From Chitinophaga pinensis DSM 2588 (GTDB lineage Bacteria; Bacteroidota; Bacteroidia; Chitinophagales; Chitinophagaceae), in NCBI RefSeq assembly GCF_000024005.1, contig NC_013132.1, positions 1,978,001 to 2,042,000 of the forward strand: a DNA stretch of 64,000 nt, in the 5' to 3' direction. Each line of letters opens with the position of its first letter. Positions within the stretch are counted from its first letter, which is position 1. The notes beneath the pieces are model-generated. The model saw only the letters and a program-made list of their open reading frames with translations, made no database searches and was not told the origin of the DNA. Made by a program: the position numbers and the translations under genes. Positions 7,567-17,705 of the stretch are shown one piece after another.

Positions 7567-9966
7567 ATGATAGAAAACAATGAACTGACTATGAATATGG
7601 AAAGCCGGTTATCATTCGACGAATTTCGGAAAGAAGTACTGAATGATTATCGCCTGGCCTGCGAAAGCAGGGAAGTTAGTCTGCTGGCCCGTAAGGAAGT
7701 ACTTACCGGAAAGGCCAAGTTCGGTATTTTCGGAGATGGAAAGGAAGTGGCACAGATTGCCATGGCCAAATATTTCCAGCCTGGTGATTTTCGCTCGGGT
7801 TATTACCGTGACCAGACTTTTGCCTTTGCTACAGGTATTGCCACGCCAGAACAATTCTTTTCACAGATGTATGCCGACCCTGATCTGGCGAATGAGCCAT
7901 TTTCAGGAGGACGCCAGATGAATTCCCATTTTGCTACACCTAACCTTGCAAAGGATGGTAATTGGCTGGACCTGACCAGTATCAAGAATACCGCAACAGA
8001 TATGTCGCCTACTGCCGCGCAGATGCCACGCGCGCTGGGGCTTGCTTTCGCATCCAAATTATTCAGAGATGTGGAAGTATTGAAAGAATTCTCCAAGCTA
8101 TCCAATAACGGTAATGAAATCTGCTTCGCTACTATCGGCGACGCCTCTACATCGGAAGGACATTTCTGGGAAACCATGAATGCAGCCGGCGTACTACAGG
8201 TGCCACTGGCGGTATTTGTATGGGACGATGGTTATGGTATCTCCGTACCGCGTAAATACCAGACTACTAAAGATTCAATCAGTGCCGCACTGGAAGGATT
8301 CCGTAAAACGGAAGATTCTAACGGTTTTGATATTTATACTGTGAAAGGCTGGGATTATGCCGCTATGTGTGAAACCTTTGAAGCCGGTATCCGGAAGATG
8401 AGAGAAACACATATTCCTGCATTATTCCATGTAGAAGAAATGACGCAACCACAGGGCCACTCTACCAGTGGATCTCATGAGCGTTATAAGAGCAAGGAAC
8501 GTCTGTCCTGGGAAAAGGAGTTCGACTGTAATAACCAGATGAGACAGTGGATACTGGAAAATGCCCTGTCTGACGAAGCGACCCTGCTGGCAGTGGAAGC
8601 TGAAGCTAAAACAGTCGCCCAGAATGCGCGTAAAAATGCCTGGGAGAAATATATTACTCCGATCCGTCAGCAGGTACAGCAACTGTTGAGCTATGGTGAA
8701 GCCGTGGTGGGGCTGCCTGATGTAAACAGCGAGCTGGTAAAGCAGCTGCTGAAAGATCTGCAGGCAAACCGTGAACCGTTGAGACGCGATGTGCTGAAAA
8801 CAGCAGCTAGTATCCTGTTTGCACACAGACGTGTAAAAGCGCCTGCGATGGATGCACTGAAGCAGCATTATGAGCATCTGCTTGCGAGCGAAAAGAATAA
8901 CTATAACTCCCTGTTATATGCAGAAGGCGTCAACTCTGTGCAGAACGTACCGGTTGTGCCGGCAGAATATGACAATAGTGCGCATCCGATAAATGGCTAT
9001 GAAGTATTAAACAAATACTTTGATCAGCTGATCGAAAACAACCCGAAAGTATTCGCTTTCGGAGAGGATGTAGGTAAGATCGGTGATGTGAACCAGGGTT
9101 TTGCCGGTTTACAGCAGAAACATGGTAAGGAACGCATATTTGATACAGGTATCCGTGAGCTCACTATTATGGGCCAGGGTATCGGTATGGCGCTCCGTGG
9201 GTTACGTCCTATCGCGGAAATACAATACCTGGATTATCTGATCTATGGTCTGCAACCGCTCAGCGACGATGTGGCCAGTCTCCAATACCGTACAAAAGGT
9301 ATACAGTACTGTCCTATCATCGTTCGTACCAGAGGTCACCGTCTGGAAGGTATCTGGCACTCCGGTTCTCCGATGAGTATGATCCTTGGTTCTCTGAGAG
9401 GAATGAATGTATGTGTACCACGTAACATGGTACAGGCTGCCGGTATGTACAACACCCTCCTGGCCGCTAACGAGCCTGCACTAGTGATCGAATCGCTGAA
9501 TGGCTACAGGCTGAAAGAGAAACTGCCGGTGAACCTGGGTAGCTTTACGGTGCCGCTGGGCGTACCAGAAGTGGTACACGAGGGTACGGATATTACGATC
9601 GTTTCTTATGGTTCTACGCTACGTATTATCGAAGAAGCGATACAGTCTCTGGAGAAATTCGGTATTTCCTGCGAACTGGTAGATATACAGACTTTATTAC
9701 CATTTGATATCAATCATCAGATTGTTGAATCACTGAAGAAGACAAACCGTATTCTCTTTGTTGATGAAGACGTTCCTGGTGGAGGTACTGCCTATATGTT
9801 CCAGCAGGTAATGGAATTGCAGGGTGGTTACAAATGGCTGGATGTTGCACCAAGAACATTGAGTGCACAGGCCCACAGACCTGCATATGGTTCTGACGGG
9901 GATTACTTCTCCAAACCAAATGTGGAAGATGTGATCAGGGTAGTGATGGAAATGATAGAAGAATAA
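7567..9966 (+). CDS. fused 2-oxoacid dehydrogenase E1 (alpha + beta subunits)
   Basis: 799 residues joining the two chains of a thiamine-diphosphate dehydrogenase E1 in one polypeptide. The alpha-like half (about 20-380) has the ThDP/Mg motif GDASTSEGHFWETMN followed by VWDDGYGISVP. The beta-like half (about 475-799) starts at YEVLNKYFDQLIENNPKVFAFGED and contains RELTIMGQGIGMALRGLRP and LFVDEDVPGGGTA. The family decarboxylates branched-chain 2-oxoacids or pyruvate and passes the acyl group to E2 lipoamide. No E2 or E3 gene is adjacent, so the substrate is uncertain; the branched-chain type is the usual assignment for this fusion. Confidence 0.92.
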   Translation: MIENNELTMNMESRLSFDEFRKEVLNDYRLACESREVSLLARKEVLTGKAKFGIFGDGKEVAQIAMAKYFQPGDFRSGYYRDQTFAFATGIATPEQFFSQMYADPDLANEPFSGGRQMNSHFATPNLAKDGNWLDLTSIKNTATDMSPTAAQMPRALGLAFASKLFRDVEVLKEFSKLSNNGNEICFATIGDASTSEGHFWETMNAAGVLQVPLAVFVWDDGYGISVPRKYQTTKDSISAALEGFRKTEDSNGFDIYTVKGWDYAAMCETFEAGIRKMRETHIPALFHVEEMTQPQGHSTSGSHERYKSKERLSWEKEFDCNNQMRQWILENALSDEATLLAVEAEAKTVAQNARKNAWEKYITPIRQQVQQLLSYGEAVVGLPDVNSELVKQLLKDLQANREPLRRDVLKTAASILFAHRRVKAPAMDALKQHYEHLLASEKNNYNSLLYAEGVNSVQNVPVVPAEYDNSAHPINGYEVLNKYFDQLIENNPKVFAFGEDVGKIGDVNQGFAGLQQKHGKERIFDTGIRELTIMGQGIGMALRGLRPIAEIQYLDYLIYGLQPLSDDVASLQYRTKGIQYCPIIVRTRGHRLEGIWHSGSPMSMILGSLRGMNVCVPRNMVQAAGMYNTLLAANEPALVIESLNGYRLKEKLPVNLGSFTVPLGVPEVVHEGTDITIVSYGSTLRIIEEAIQSLEKFGISCELVDIQTLLPFDINHQIVESLKKTNRILFVDEDVPGGGTAYMFQQVMELQGGYKWLDVAPRTLSAQAHRPAYGSDGDYFSKPNVEDVIRVVMEMIEE

Positions 9967-9980
9967 TCACTGATTATAAG

Positions 9981-10009
9981 AAAACGCAAGGCATGAGCCT
10001 TGCGTTTTT
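9981..10009 (+). terminator. terminator of the E1 fusion gene
   Basis: AAAACGCAAGGC-atga-GCCTTGCGTTTT followed by T. Confidence 0.85.
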
Positions 10010-10390
10010 AATTTGTTGTGTAGGTTGTAGGTTTAAGAAGATGTTAATGCTTTGTACAAATATTATAAATTCCGTCCATGATAAATGTATTATAAAATAA
10101 TAGAATGATTATTTAACATAGCAAGCTGTCCCGCTATTTCCTGATAAGATTAACCAAATGTTATTTCCTATTCTTAGTGATAATTAATATATTAGACATG
10201 CTTATTTTTTGTTAGGTTGCGAATGAACGAAATGAATGGATATACAGCACATTGTATCGCCAAAATTTAAAAGAATAAAGCTAAATTGGATAAACATTTA
10301 GTCCACGTTAAGAGTTAATAATTTGTCATTTTGTAACACTATTTTGTCAGGAAATGACTTCTAAATTAACCATCAACCCAAATCCCATTT
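10010..10390. other. AT-rich intergenic region before the response regulator
   Basis: About 380 bp with no credible ORF, tRNA or repeat. It should hold the promoter of the downstream response regulator, but no exact TAnnTTTG box was found; TATTTTG near 10341 is the nearest approximation. Confidence 0.5.
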
Positions 10391-11101
10391 ATGAAAGCAG
10401 GAGTTCTGTTAGTAGAAGACGATCATTTTTTCGCCAAAGTCATCAAAAGCCATCTTGAAAAAGCAGGCTATCTGGTAGTACATTGCTCTGACGGAGAAGA
10501 AGGGTGGAACACTTTTCAGGAACGCCCATTTGATATTTGTCTGTTAGACGTGGTTATGCCTGGAATGGATGGATTCGCCCTGGCCAGAGAGATCAGAGAC
10601 AGAAATGAGAACATACCTATTATTTTCACTACCTCAAGATATATGGAGCAGGATAAACTAAACGGTTTTGAATGCGGTGGAGATGATTATCTGGTAAAGC
10701 CCTTCAATATGGAAGAGCTGCTTTGTCGCATGGACGTGTTTATGAAAAGAAGCCGTCTGCTTCAAAATGATAAACAGATCGTATTTAAACTCGGAACGCT
10801 GATCTTCAACTACAGCGAATTCAAAATCTATCATCCTCCCACCAGTCAGACCATCAATCTGCCACCAAAAGAGGCTGAACTGCTGAAATTCCTCTGCGAC
10901 AATCCTAATAAACGCTTAAAGAGAGAAGGGATCTTGTTAAGTGTATGGGGTAACGATGATTTCTTCACCGGCCGTAGTATGGACGTGTACCTCACCCGTA
11001 TCCGCAAGCACTTCAAACTGGATAATACCATTAAATTAGAAACGATCCATGGCAAAGGACTACGCCTTGTCATTGAAAGTGAAGTATGCCGCGTGCTCTG
11101 A
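10391..11101 (+). CDS. OmpR/PhoB-type response regulator
   Basis: 236 residues. The receiver domain (about 4-120) has acidic residues Glu9, Asp10 and Asp11, phospho-acceptor Asp53 in LLDVVMPGMDG, and the conserved lysine in LVKPFN. A winged-helix DNA-binding domain (about 135-230) contains LPPKEAELLKFLCDNPNKRLKR and the DNA-contact segment GRSMDVYLTRIRKHF. No histidine kinase gene adjoins it, so it is an orphan regulator in this window and its signal and targets are unknown. Confidence 0.95.
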   Translation: MKAGVLLVEDDHFFAKVIKSHLEKAGYLVVHCSDGEEGWNTFQERPFDICLLDVVMPGMDGFALAREIRDRNENIPIIFTTSRYMEQDKLNGFECGGDDYLVKPFNMEELLCRMDVFMKRSRLLQNDKQIVFKLGTLIFNYSEFKIYHPPTSQTINLPPKEAELLKFLCDNPNKRLKREGILLSVWGNDDFFTGRSMDVYLTRIRKHFKLDNTIKLETIHGKGLRLVIESEVCRVL

Positions 11102-11138
11102 TCAACCAGCAAACCTGCGACTCATCAACTGATTATAT

Positions 11139-11178
11139 AAATCAAAAGGCCTCGTCTTGTGACGAGGCCTTTTGATTT
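11139..11178. terminator. bidirectional terminator between the response regulator and yebC
   Basis: An 18-bp perfect stem (11139-11156 with 11161-11178, loop TTGT) between two convergent genes. It has A- and T-rich flanks on both strands. Confidence 0.88.
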
Positions 11179-11197
11179 ATTATCCTTACAAGGAATA

Positions 11198-11908
11198 TTA
11201 ACGGAGGTTGTGGAAAACCTGCTGTACGTCGTCATCCTGTTCCAGACGATCGATCAGGGTCAGTACTTCTTTCGCCTGTTCTTCGTTCAGTTCTACGGTA
11301 GTAGTAGGAATACGCTGCAGTTCCGCACTGATAGGAATGATATTTCTTTCTTCCAGTGCTTTAGACATGTTACCAAACTCTGTGAATGGCGTGTGCAGAA
11401 CGATATTGCCTTCACTGTCCTCACCGATTTCTTCCAGACCAGCATCGATCAGTTCCAGCTCCAGGTCTTCCAGGTTCTGGCCTTCGTTCTTGATCTTGAA
11501 TACACCGGTACGGTTAAATATGAAACCTACGGAACCACTGTTACCCAGGGTACCACCTTCTTTGTTGAAGTGCATACGCACGTTAGCAACTGTACGGGTG
11601 GTGTTATCTGTAGCAGTTTCCACCATTACAGCTACGCCATGCGGAGCATATCCCTCATATACAACTTCTTCATAGTCAGTCTTGTCCTTACCCATTGCCC
11701 TTTTGATAGCCGCTTCTACACGGTCTTTAGGCATGTTAACACCTTTGGCGTTCGCAATACAACGGCGGAGTGCGGGGTTATTTTCAGGATCAGGACCTCC
11801 TCCTTTTACTGCAATCGCTATATCCTTGCCTATCCTGGTAAATTGTTTGGCCATTCTGTCCCATCTGGCAAACATGGTGGCCTTTCTTACTTCAAATATT
11901 CTTCCCAT
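11198..11908 (-). CDS. yebC: YebC/PmpR family protein
   Basis: 236 residues, full length for the family. The N-terminal [30 protein letters not shown], the [14 protein letters not shown] stretch and the [17 protein letters not shown] motif are diagnostic. Members were first described as DNA-binding regulators (PmpR) and more recently as ribosome-associated factors that help translation through difficult stretches. It is monocistronic and convergent with the response regulator. Confidence 0.96.
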   Translation of the reverse strand: MGRIFEVRKATMFARWDRMAKQFTRIGKDIAIAVKGGGPDPENNPALRRCIANAKGVNMPKDRVEAAIKRAMGKDKTDYEEVVYEGYAPHGVAVMVETATDNTTRTVANVRMHFNKEGGTLGNSGSVGFIFNRTGVFKIKNEGQNLEDLELELIDAGLEEIGEDSEGNIVLHTPFTEFGNMSKALEERNIIPISAELQRIPTTTVELNEEQAKEVLTLIDRLEQDDDVQQVFHNLR

Positions 11909-12000
11909 AGTGGGTATAATTAATTATTAAGAAAATCGAGACGCAAAAATAGTCACTTTTATAGTAATAATAAGCTTCTTCCGCCTTCTTAAAGCAACAA

Positions 12001-12041
12001 GGCCGGAAAATCATTTGCTTTTGCAGCCTGATTTTCCGACC
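12001..12041 (-). terminator. probable terminator of the amino acid permease gene
   Basis: GGTCGGAAAATCA and TGATTTTCCGGCC (minus strand) form a 13-bp stem with one G-U pair. The following U-tract is weak (TTGTTGCTTT). Confidence 0.6.
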
Positions 12042-12067
12042 TCGTTATCTGTATTGTGAGAATAATT

Positions 12068-13573
12068 TTATTTCTGATTCATTTTTCTGGCTTTACTGTT
12101 CTTCACGCTATAACCGAAGTAGATAGCGAAACCGATCAGCAGCCAAACGATAAGACGTGCCCAGTTCTCAATACCCAGGCTGACAATCATCGTCAGACAG
12201 AAGATAGCGCCCAGTATCGGAATGAACGGCACTGCTGGTGTTTTAAAGGCACGTGGCAGATCAGGGTTAGTCTTTCTCATAACTATTACACCCAGACAAA
12301 CCAGTACGAACGCGAACAGTGTACCGATGCTCGTCATATCACCTACAACGCTGTCCGGAACGAATGCAGCAAACAGGGATACGAAAACGAAGAACAGCAG
12401 CTGAGATCTGTACGGCGTACGGAATTTAGGATGCAGGTTGGAGAATACTTTTGGTACCAGACCGTCGTTAGACATAGAGTAGAATACTCTTGTCTGACCT
12501 AACAGCATCACCAGGATAACAGAAGAGAAACCAGCGAGGATAGCCACCGTTACAAATGTGGACAACCACTGGTAGCCTGGCATATAAGTATCAATTGCAT
12601 AAGCAACGGAAGCCTCACCACCCTGTTTCAGGAAGTCCTGATAAGGAGCGATACCAGTCAGTACATAAGAGAAGAGGATGTAAAGTACAGTACAGATAGC
12701 CAGTGAAGCAAGGATACCTACCGGCATATTTCTTTTCGGATTCTTGGTTTCCTGTGCAGCAGTAGACACCGCATCAAAACCAATGAATGCAAAGAATACA
12801 ACACCGGCGCCTCGTAGTACCCCTGGTATTCCATGGAACCAGAAGTCGGCATAGTTCACCACTTTACCATTGTGCATAGTTACAGAACCAGCATCAGCAG
12901 GAATAGTGAACGGCGTGTGGTTAGCCGGGTTGATAAACTGCCATCCCAGGATGATCAGCAGGATTACGATAGCTACTTTGGTAATAACGATGATGTTATT
13001 AACAATTGCAGAACCTTCGATACCACGGATCAGTAACAGAGACAGGAGCAATAATATAAATACCGCAGGTATGTTCATGATACCGTGAACGCCTGCATCG
13101 GAAATTTCGAAAGGACTGTGAGACCACTCATAAGGTATGGCGAACCCGGGCCCGAATACCTTTTCAAGCAACTTGTTGAGGTACTGAGACCAACCGATAG
13201 CCACAGTAGCGGCGCCAAGTGCATATTCCAGCACAAGATCCCATCCAATGATCCACGCAATAAATTCACCCATTGTAGCGTAAGAGTAGGTGTAAGCACT
13301 ACCGGCGATAGGGATCATTGAGGCAAACTCAGCGTAACAGAGACCTGCCAGGGCACAACCAATAGCAGCGATAATGAAAGAAATAGTAACAGCCGGACCT
13401 GCGTGCTGTCCCGCAGCAGCCGCTGTTCTTACAAAAAGCCCGGCACCGATGATAGCGCCTATACCTAAAGCTATAAGCGATCCCGCACCTAATGTACGTT
13501 TGAGACCTTTCTCAGATTCGGACGCTTCAGCTAATAACAGGGAGATTGGCTTTTTTACAAAAAGTTTGCCCAT
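12068..13573 (-). CDS. APC-family amino acid permease
   Basis: 501 residues with about 12 hydrophobic segments. The first segment, GAGSLIALGIGAIIGAGLFV, carries the APC substrate-binding glycine motif. The region around residues 265-300 has FFAFIGFDAVSTAAQETKNP, conserved in the cationic amino acid transporter branch. Inner-membrane uptake of amino acids is expected; exact specificity is not readable. The gene is divergent from the DAACS symporter across a 200-bp gap and has a -7 box at 13642-13649. Confidence 0.92.
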   Translation of the reverse strand: MGKLFVKKPISLLLAEASESEKGLKRTLGAGSLIALGIGAIIGAGLFVRTAAAAGQHAGPAVTISFIIAAIGCALAGLCYAEFASMIPIAGSAYTYSYATMGEFIAWIIGWDLVLEYALGAATVAIGWSQYLNKLLEKVFGPGFAIPYEWSHSPFEISDAGVHGIMNIPAVFILLLLSLLLIRGIEGSAIVNNIIVITKVAIVILLIILGWQFINPANHTPFTIPADAGSVTMHNGKVVNYADFWFHGIPGVLRGAGVVFFAFIGFDAVSTAAQETKNPKRNMPVGILASLAICTVLYILFSYVLTGIAPYQDFLKQGGEASVAYAIDTYMPGYQWLSTFVTVAILAGFSSVILVMLLGQTRVFYSMSNDGLVPKVFSNLHPKFRTPYRSQLLFFVFVSLFAAFVPDSVVGDMTSIGTLFAFVLVCLGVIVMRKTNPDLPRAFKTPAVPFIPILGAIFCLTMIVSLGIENWARLIVWLLIGFAIYFGYSVKNSKARKMNQK

Positions 13574-13641
13574 ACAAATTGAGATATTGTGGTTGACGTT
13601 TAAGTGGTTTAGTTTTGTTGTTTCGTTTTATTACAGATCGC

Positions 13642-13649
13642 CAAATATA
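13642..13649 (-). promoter_or_regulatory. -7 element of the APC permease gene
   Basis: TATATTTG on the minus strand, an exact consensus match, giving a ~65-nt leader. Confidence 0.55.
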
Positions 13650-13773
13650 AATATCAAAAAGCAAACCCTCAGCTTTTATTTTACAAATGAACTTACAACT
13701 TTACAGTACTAACCTTATTTTTGGGGAATTTTAGCGTTTAGCATAAATATTAATTGTAATTAAAAGGCAAGGA

Positions 13774-15135
13774 ATGAAGAGATCCAACCGGCTTACCTTA
13801 TTTATATTCATAGCCATGGTATTGGGTATCCTCACAGGATACATAGTGAACGTGAACTACACCGAAATGTACGGTGGTGGCGCTCAGCAGACGATAACTG
13901 ACAACGGCATCCATGGTGGACTGACCGGGTACATCACAGGATTGAATACAGGCAGGGGCAAGACCGGAGAGACCACTATTCTGAAATTCGCAGATAATAT
14001 TTCGATTCTTACTGATATATTTTTACGACTGGTAAAAATGATCATTGCTCCGCTAGTATTTTCCACGCTGGTAGTGGGTGTGGCTAAATTGGGGGACATT
14101 AAGGCAGTAGGACGTATAGGCGGTAAAACGATGTTATGGTTTATTTCGGCTACTTTCGTTTCTCTTTTCCTTGGACTGATCCTGGTAAATATTATGCAAC
14201 CTGGCCACTCCCTGAACCTGCCTTTACCTGATACACATGCCAGCAGCGGGGTGGCTGCCTCCAGCATGACGCTCAAAGGTTTTTTCCAGCACGTATTTCC
14301 GGATAGCGTGATTAACGCGATGGCACACAACGAAATTCTGCAGATCGTCGTATTTGCATTATTCTTTGGCGTGGCTACTGCTGCTATCGGTACTACCGGC
14401 GATATCGTTGTGAAATTCATGGACAGCGTGGCGCATATCATGTTGAAAGTAACCGGATATGTAATGAACTTCGCCCCATTCGCCGTATTTGGCGCCATGG
14501 CGGCAATCATTTCACAAAAGGGGCTGGGCATTCTGCTGACCTACGGGAAATTCATCGGACAGTTCTATGTAGGTCTTGCTGCATTATGGATCGTATTAGC
14601 TTTTGCAGGATTTGTCGTACTGGGATCCAGGGTATTTACCTTGCTTGGTCTGGTAAAAGATCCGTTATTGCTGGCCTTCAGCACAGCAAGCAGCGAAGCG
14701 GCGTATCCGCGTACCATGGAAGAACTGGAGAAGTTCGGTTGCGATAAACGTATTGTCAGTTTCGTACTGCCATTAGGTTATTCCTTTAACCTGGACGGCT
14801 CCATGATGTATATGACTTTCGCCAGTCTCTTTATAGCACAGGCATATAGTATGCACCTGGGTATCGAACAACAGATTTCCATGTTGCTGGTACTGATGAT
14901 CACCAGTAAAGGGATTGCAGGTGTACCAAGGGCTTCCCTGGTGGTAATTGCCGGTACATTATCTATGTTTAATATTCCGGAAGCCGGCTTATTGTTGCTG
15001 CTCGGCGTAGATCACCTGTTGGATATGGGACGTTCTGCAACCAACGTGATTGGTAACGCAATGGCTACTGCTGTTGTTTCCAAATGGGAAAACTCACTGG
15101 GAACCGAACCGGCAGGCGAGTTAAAGGAAGTATAA
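13774..15135 (+). CDS. dicarboxylate/amino acid:cation symporter (DAACS family)
   Basis: 453 residues, GltP/DctA-like inner-membrane symporter for glutamate, aspartate or C4-dicarboxylates. Key motifs are the serine-rich re-entrant loop FSTASSEAAYP, the substrate and Na-binding LGYSFNLDGSMMYMTF, GVPRASLVVIAGTL in the second hairpin, and GRSATNVIGNAMA near the C terminus. About eight membrane helices. There is an inserted hydrophilic stretch (about residues 30-65) between the first two helices. It is followed at 131 bp by dedA and then an MFS gene on the same strand. Confidence 0.93.
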   Translation: MKRSNRLTLFIFIAMVLGILTGYIVNVNYTEMYGGGAQQTITDNGIHGGLTGYITGLNTGRGKTGETTILKFADNISILTDIFLRLVKMIIAPLVFSTLVVGVAKLGDIKAVGRIGGKTMLWFISATFVSLFLGLILVNIMQPGHSLNLPLPDTHASSGVAASSMTLKGFFQHVFPDSVINAMAHNEILQIVVFALFFGVATAAIGTTGDIVVKFMDSVAHIMLKVTGYVMNFAPFAVFGAMAAIISQKGLGILLTYGKFIGQFYVGLAALWIVLAFAGFVVLGSRVFTLLGLVKDPLLLAFSTASSEAAYPRTMEELEKFGCDKRIVSFVLPLGYSFNLDGSMMYMTFASLFIAQAYSMHLGIEQQISMLLVLMITSKGIAGVPRASLVVIAGTLSMFNIPEAGLLLLLGVDHLLDMGRSATNVIGNAMATAVVSKWENSLGTEPAGELKEV

Positions 15136-15266
15136 CAAATCAATAACAGTTTTATGCTTATTTTGCCCATTATCTGTGGAATACAATGCCGGACAGGCAT
15201 GTGATGCGAAAGGAAGGCAGTGTAAGCACCTATATTAGTACCTGATTTCGAGATTATAAAGAACAT

Positions 15267-15911
15267 ATGGACCAGTTTATAGAGTTATTCAAGCACCTTA
15301 TTAACCCCCAGTGGATCATTGATCACGGTGGACTGTATTTATTACTGCTGATCATTTTCGCAGAAACCGGCCTCTTTGTTGGTTTCTTTCTTCCAGGAGA
15401 TTCATTGCTTTTTGTAGCTGGTATCTATGTCGGACTGCTGAGCGAAAGTTTTTATAACGTACCATTCGTGTTGATCATGGTGATGATTGCACTGGCGGGA
15501 GTTATTGGTAACTATGTCGGATTCTGGTTTGGCCGTAAGTCAGGCCCTCTGCTCTTTAACAGAAAGGATACCTTCTTCTTTAAAAAGAAACACCTTTACC
15601 AGGCAAAAGAATTTTATGAAAAATATGGCGGCGGCGCTATCTTCCTGGCCCGCTTCCTGCCGATTATCCGCACATTCGCTCCGATCGTAGCGGGTATCGT
15701 ACAGATGGAACAGAAACGTTTCATGTTCTTCAACATCATCAGCTCTTTCTGCTGGGTGTTTTCCATGATGCTGGCTGGTCATTATCTAGATAAAGCTTTT
15801 CCTTCTTTAAAAGAACATCTGGAGCTGATCGTAATTATATTAATTATTATTACTACATTACCTGTTCTTATTAAACTATTCTTTGGAAAAAGCAAAACAT
15901 CCACATCCTGA
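15267..15911 (+). CDS. DedA family membrane protein
   Basis: 214 residues with the DedA/VTT signature: FAETGLFVGFFLPGDSLLFVAG in the first hairpin and GGGAIFLARFLPIIRTFAPIVAG with the conserved arginine. Members of the family move lipid carriers such as undecaprenyl phosphate across the inner membrane and affect envelope stability. Which lipid this one handles is unknown. It lies 38 bp before the MFS gene on the same strand, so the two are probably co-transcribed. Confidence 0.92.
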   Translation: MDQFIELFKHLINPQWIIDHGGLYLLLLIIFAETGLFVGFFLPGDSLLFVAGIYVGLLSESFYNVPFVLIMVMIALAGVIGNYVGFWFGRKSGPLLFNRKDTFFFKKKHLYQAKEFYEKYGGGAIFLARFLPIIRTFAPIVAGIVQMEQKRFMFFNIISSFCWVFSMMLAGHYLDKAFPSLKEHLELIVIILIIITTLPVLIKLFFGKSKTSTS

Positions 15912-15949
15912 TCATGTGATGTGAATGGACTAATAATTATTTCACTGTT

Positions 15950-17188
15950 ATGAAACCGGGTAAGAGCACCTCAACGATTTTCAATGTGGCTGTTTTAGTC
16001 GCCTCATTGGGTTATTTCGTGGATATCTATGATCTTTTGCTGTTTACGATCGTCCGGGTGCCAAGTCTGAAAGACCTTGGCGTACCTCAGTCAGAAATTG
16101 ATACCGGCGTCGGACTCTTACTGATCAATATTCAGATGCTGGGATTACTGCTGGGCGGTATTTTCTGGGGCATCGTAGGAGATAAGAAAGGTCGTTTGAA
16201 AGTGTTGTTCGGGTCCATTCTGCTTTACTCAGTCGCTAATATTGCCAATGGATTTGTTACGGGAACTACCGGTTACCTGTTCTGGCGTTTTGTTGCCGGA
16301 CTGGGACTTGCCGGTGAATTAGGCGCCGGTATTACACTGGTAGCCGAAATACTTCCCAAGGAGAAAAGAGGTTACGGCACGATGATCGTCGCTACTGTCG
16401 GCGTGTCTGGTGCAGTAGCAGCTAACCTGATAGCTAAACTGGTGCCCGACTGGCGTTACTGCTACTTTATCGGCGGTGGATTGGGATTGGCATTGTTATT
16501 CCTGCGTATCAGCGTGATGGAGTCACATATATTCAATCAGACCGCTGAAAGTAAAACACCCGGCAGAGGCCAGTTCTTTGCATTGTTTAATAACAAAGAG
16601 CGTTTTGTTAAATACCTGAAATGTATCCTGCTTGGCACCCCTACCTGGTTTGTAGTAGGTATTCTTGTGGCTTTCTCTAATAAATTTGCCATTGAGATGG
16701 GGGTAAAATCGCCGATCGATCCTGGTAATGCAGTAGCATTCTGTTATGCGGGACTGGTACTGGGCGACTTCTCCAGCGGCTATCTGAGTCAGCTGTTAAA
16801 AAGCCGGAAACAGGTTATGCTGATCTTCCTGGGACTGACCGCCGCCTGTGTGGCCCTTTATCTGAATCTTTTCGCGGCAGAGGAATGGTTGTTCTATACC
16901 GTTTGTTGTGTATTGGGCTTTAGTGTCGGCTTCTGGGCCATCTTTGTAACAATTGCAGCAGAGAGTTTCGGTACTAATCTGCGTGCAACGGTAGCTACCA
17001 CGGTACCTAACTTTGCAAGAGGGATGTTGTTGTTAATTACTATGGGCTTCAAAGGCTTACAGCATTATGTAAGCTATTTGCAGAGTGGAGTGATTATGGG
17101 TGTTATCTGTATCGCGATTGCGATTGTGGCGGCTTATACCGTTGAAGAGACCTTTGGGAAAGACCTTAATTACGTAGAGAAAATATAA
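15950..17188 (+). CDS. MFS transporter
   Basis: 412 residues with about 12 predicted helices. The loop 2-3 motif GIVGDKKGRLKVLFGS matches the major facilitator signature G-x3-D-x2-G-R. The helix-4 region GLAGELGAGITLVAE resembles the sugar/acid symporter branch. Substrate unknown. The start at 15950 gives the sequence MKPGKSTSTIFNVAVLVASLGYF. It follows dedA and is convergent with a MarR gene across a long terminator hairpin. Confidence 0.9.
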   Translation: MKPGKSTSTIFNVAVLVASLGYFVDIYDLLLFTIVRVPSLKDLGVPQSEIDTGVGLLLINIQMLGLLLGGIFWGIVGDKKGRLKVLFGSILLYSVANIANGFVTGTTGYLFWRFVAGLGLAGELGAGITLVAEILPKEKRGYGTMIVATVGVSGAVAANLIAKLVPDWRYCYFIGGGLGLALLFLRISVMESHIFNQTAESKTPGRGQFFALFNNKERFVKYLKCILLGTPTWFVVGILVAFSNKFAIEMGVKSPIDPGNAVAFCYAGLVLGDFSSGYLSQLLKSRKQVMLIFLGLTAACVALYLNLFAAEEWLFYTVCCVLGFSVGFWAIFVTIAAESFGTNLRATVATTVPNFARGMLLLITMGFKGLQHYVSYLQSGVIMGVICIAIAIVAAYTVEETFGKDLNYVEKI

Positions 17189-17191
17189 AAA

Positions 17192-17235
17192 AAGAGCGTA
17201 CTGATTGAGTAATACTACTCAATCAGTACGCTCTT
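17192..17235. terminator. bidirectional terminator between MFS and marR-type genes
   Basis: A 20-bp perfect stem (17192-17211 with 17216-17235) around a 4-nt loop, preceded by A-rich DNA. It sits between convergent stops. Confidence 0.88.
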
Positions 17236-17243
17236 CACTGCTG

Positions 17244-17705
17244 TTAAAAGCGTGTGAGAATCTTGTCCAGCAATAGGTTTAGCTGCGCAGCTTCTTCTTC
17301 CGTAAGCGATAATTTCAGAGAATCTTCTAAATCAGGAAGGTCCTGATCGACTACTTCCAGCAGCGCCAATCCCTTTTCGGTGATCTGTACATCCACGGCT
17401 CTGCGATCTACTTCACTACTTTTTCTTTCTACTAATCCAGCTTTTCGAAGACGTTCAACAAGGCGGGAAACGTCACTCATCCTATCCAACATCCTTTCTT
17501 TTAACGTATTGATATTAGCTGCCTTAGGATGCTGTCCGCGCAATATGCGCAGGATATTGTATTGCTGCATGGTGATGTCAAACTTCTTGAAGAATTGTTG
17601 ATGACGTGACACTATCCAGTTGCCGACGAAGATGAGACCAATTAACCCTTTATTATACTCGCTGGTAAAATTTTTCTGCGAGATCAGTTTTTCTATGTTT
17701 GACAT
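17244..17705 (-). CDS. MarR-family transcriptional regulator
   Basis: 153 residues from MSNIEKLISQK. The winged-helix core reads FDITMQQYNILRILRG, then LKERMLDRMSDVSRLVERLRKAGLVERK and the wing SEVDRRAVDVQITEKG, all typical of MarR. Dimeric DNA-binding repressor; ligand unknown. It faces the MFS gene, so regulation of that transporter is possible but not shown. The upstream ATG at 17744 adds 13 atypical residues and is not preferred. Confidence 0.92.
   Translation of the reverse strand: MSNIEKLISQKNFTSEYNKGLIGLIFVGNWIVSRHQQFFKKFDITMQQYNILRILRGQHPKAANINTLKERMLDRMSDVSRLVERLRKAGLVERKSSEVDRRAVDVQITEKGLALLEVVDQDLPDLEDSLKLSLTEEEAAQLNLLLDKILTRF

Noticed and set aside
11208..11675. 155-codon plus-strand frame opposite yebC
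   Set aside because: Antisense to a clear YebC gene; serine-rich low-complexity product typical of a shadow frame.
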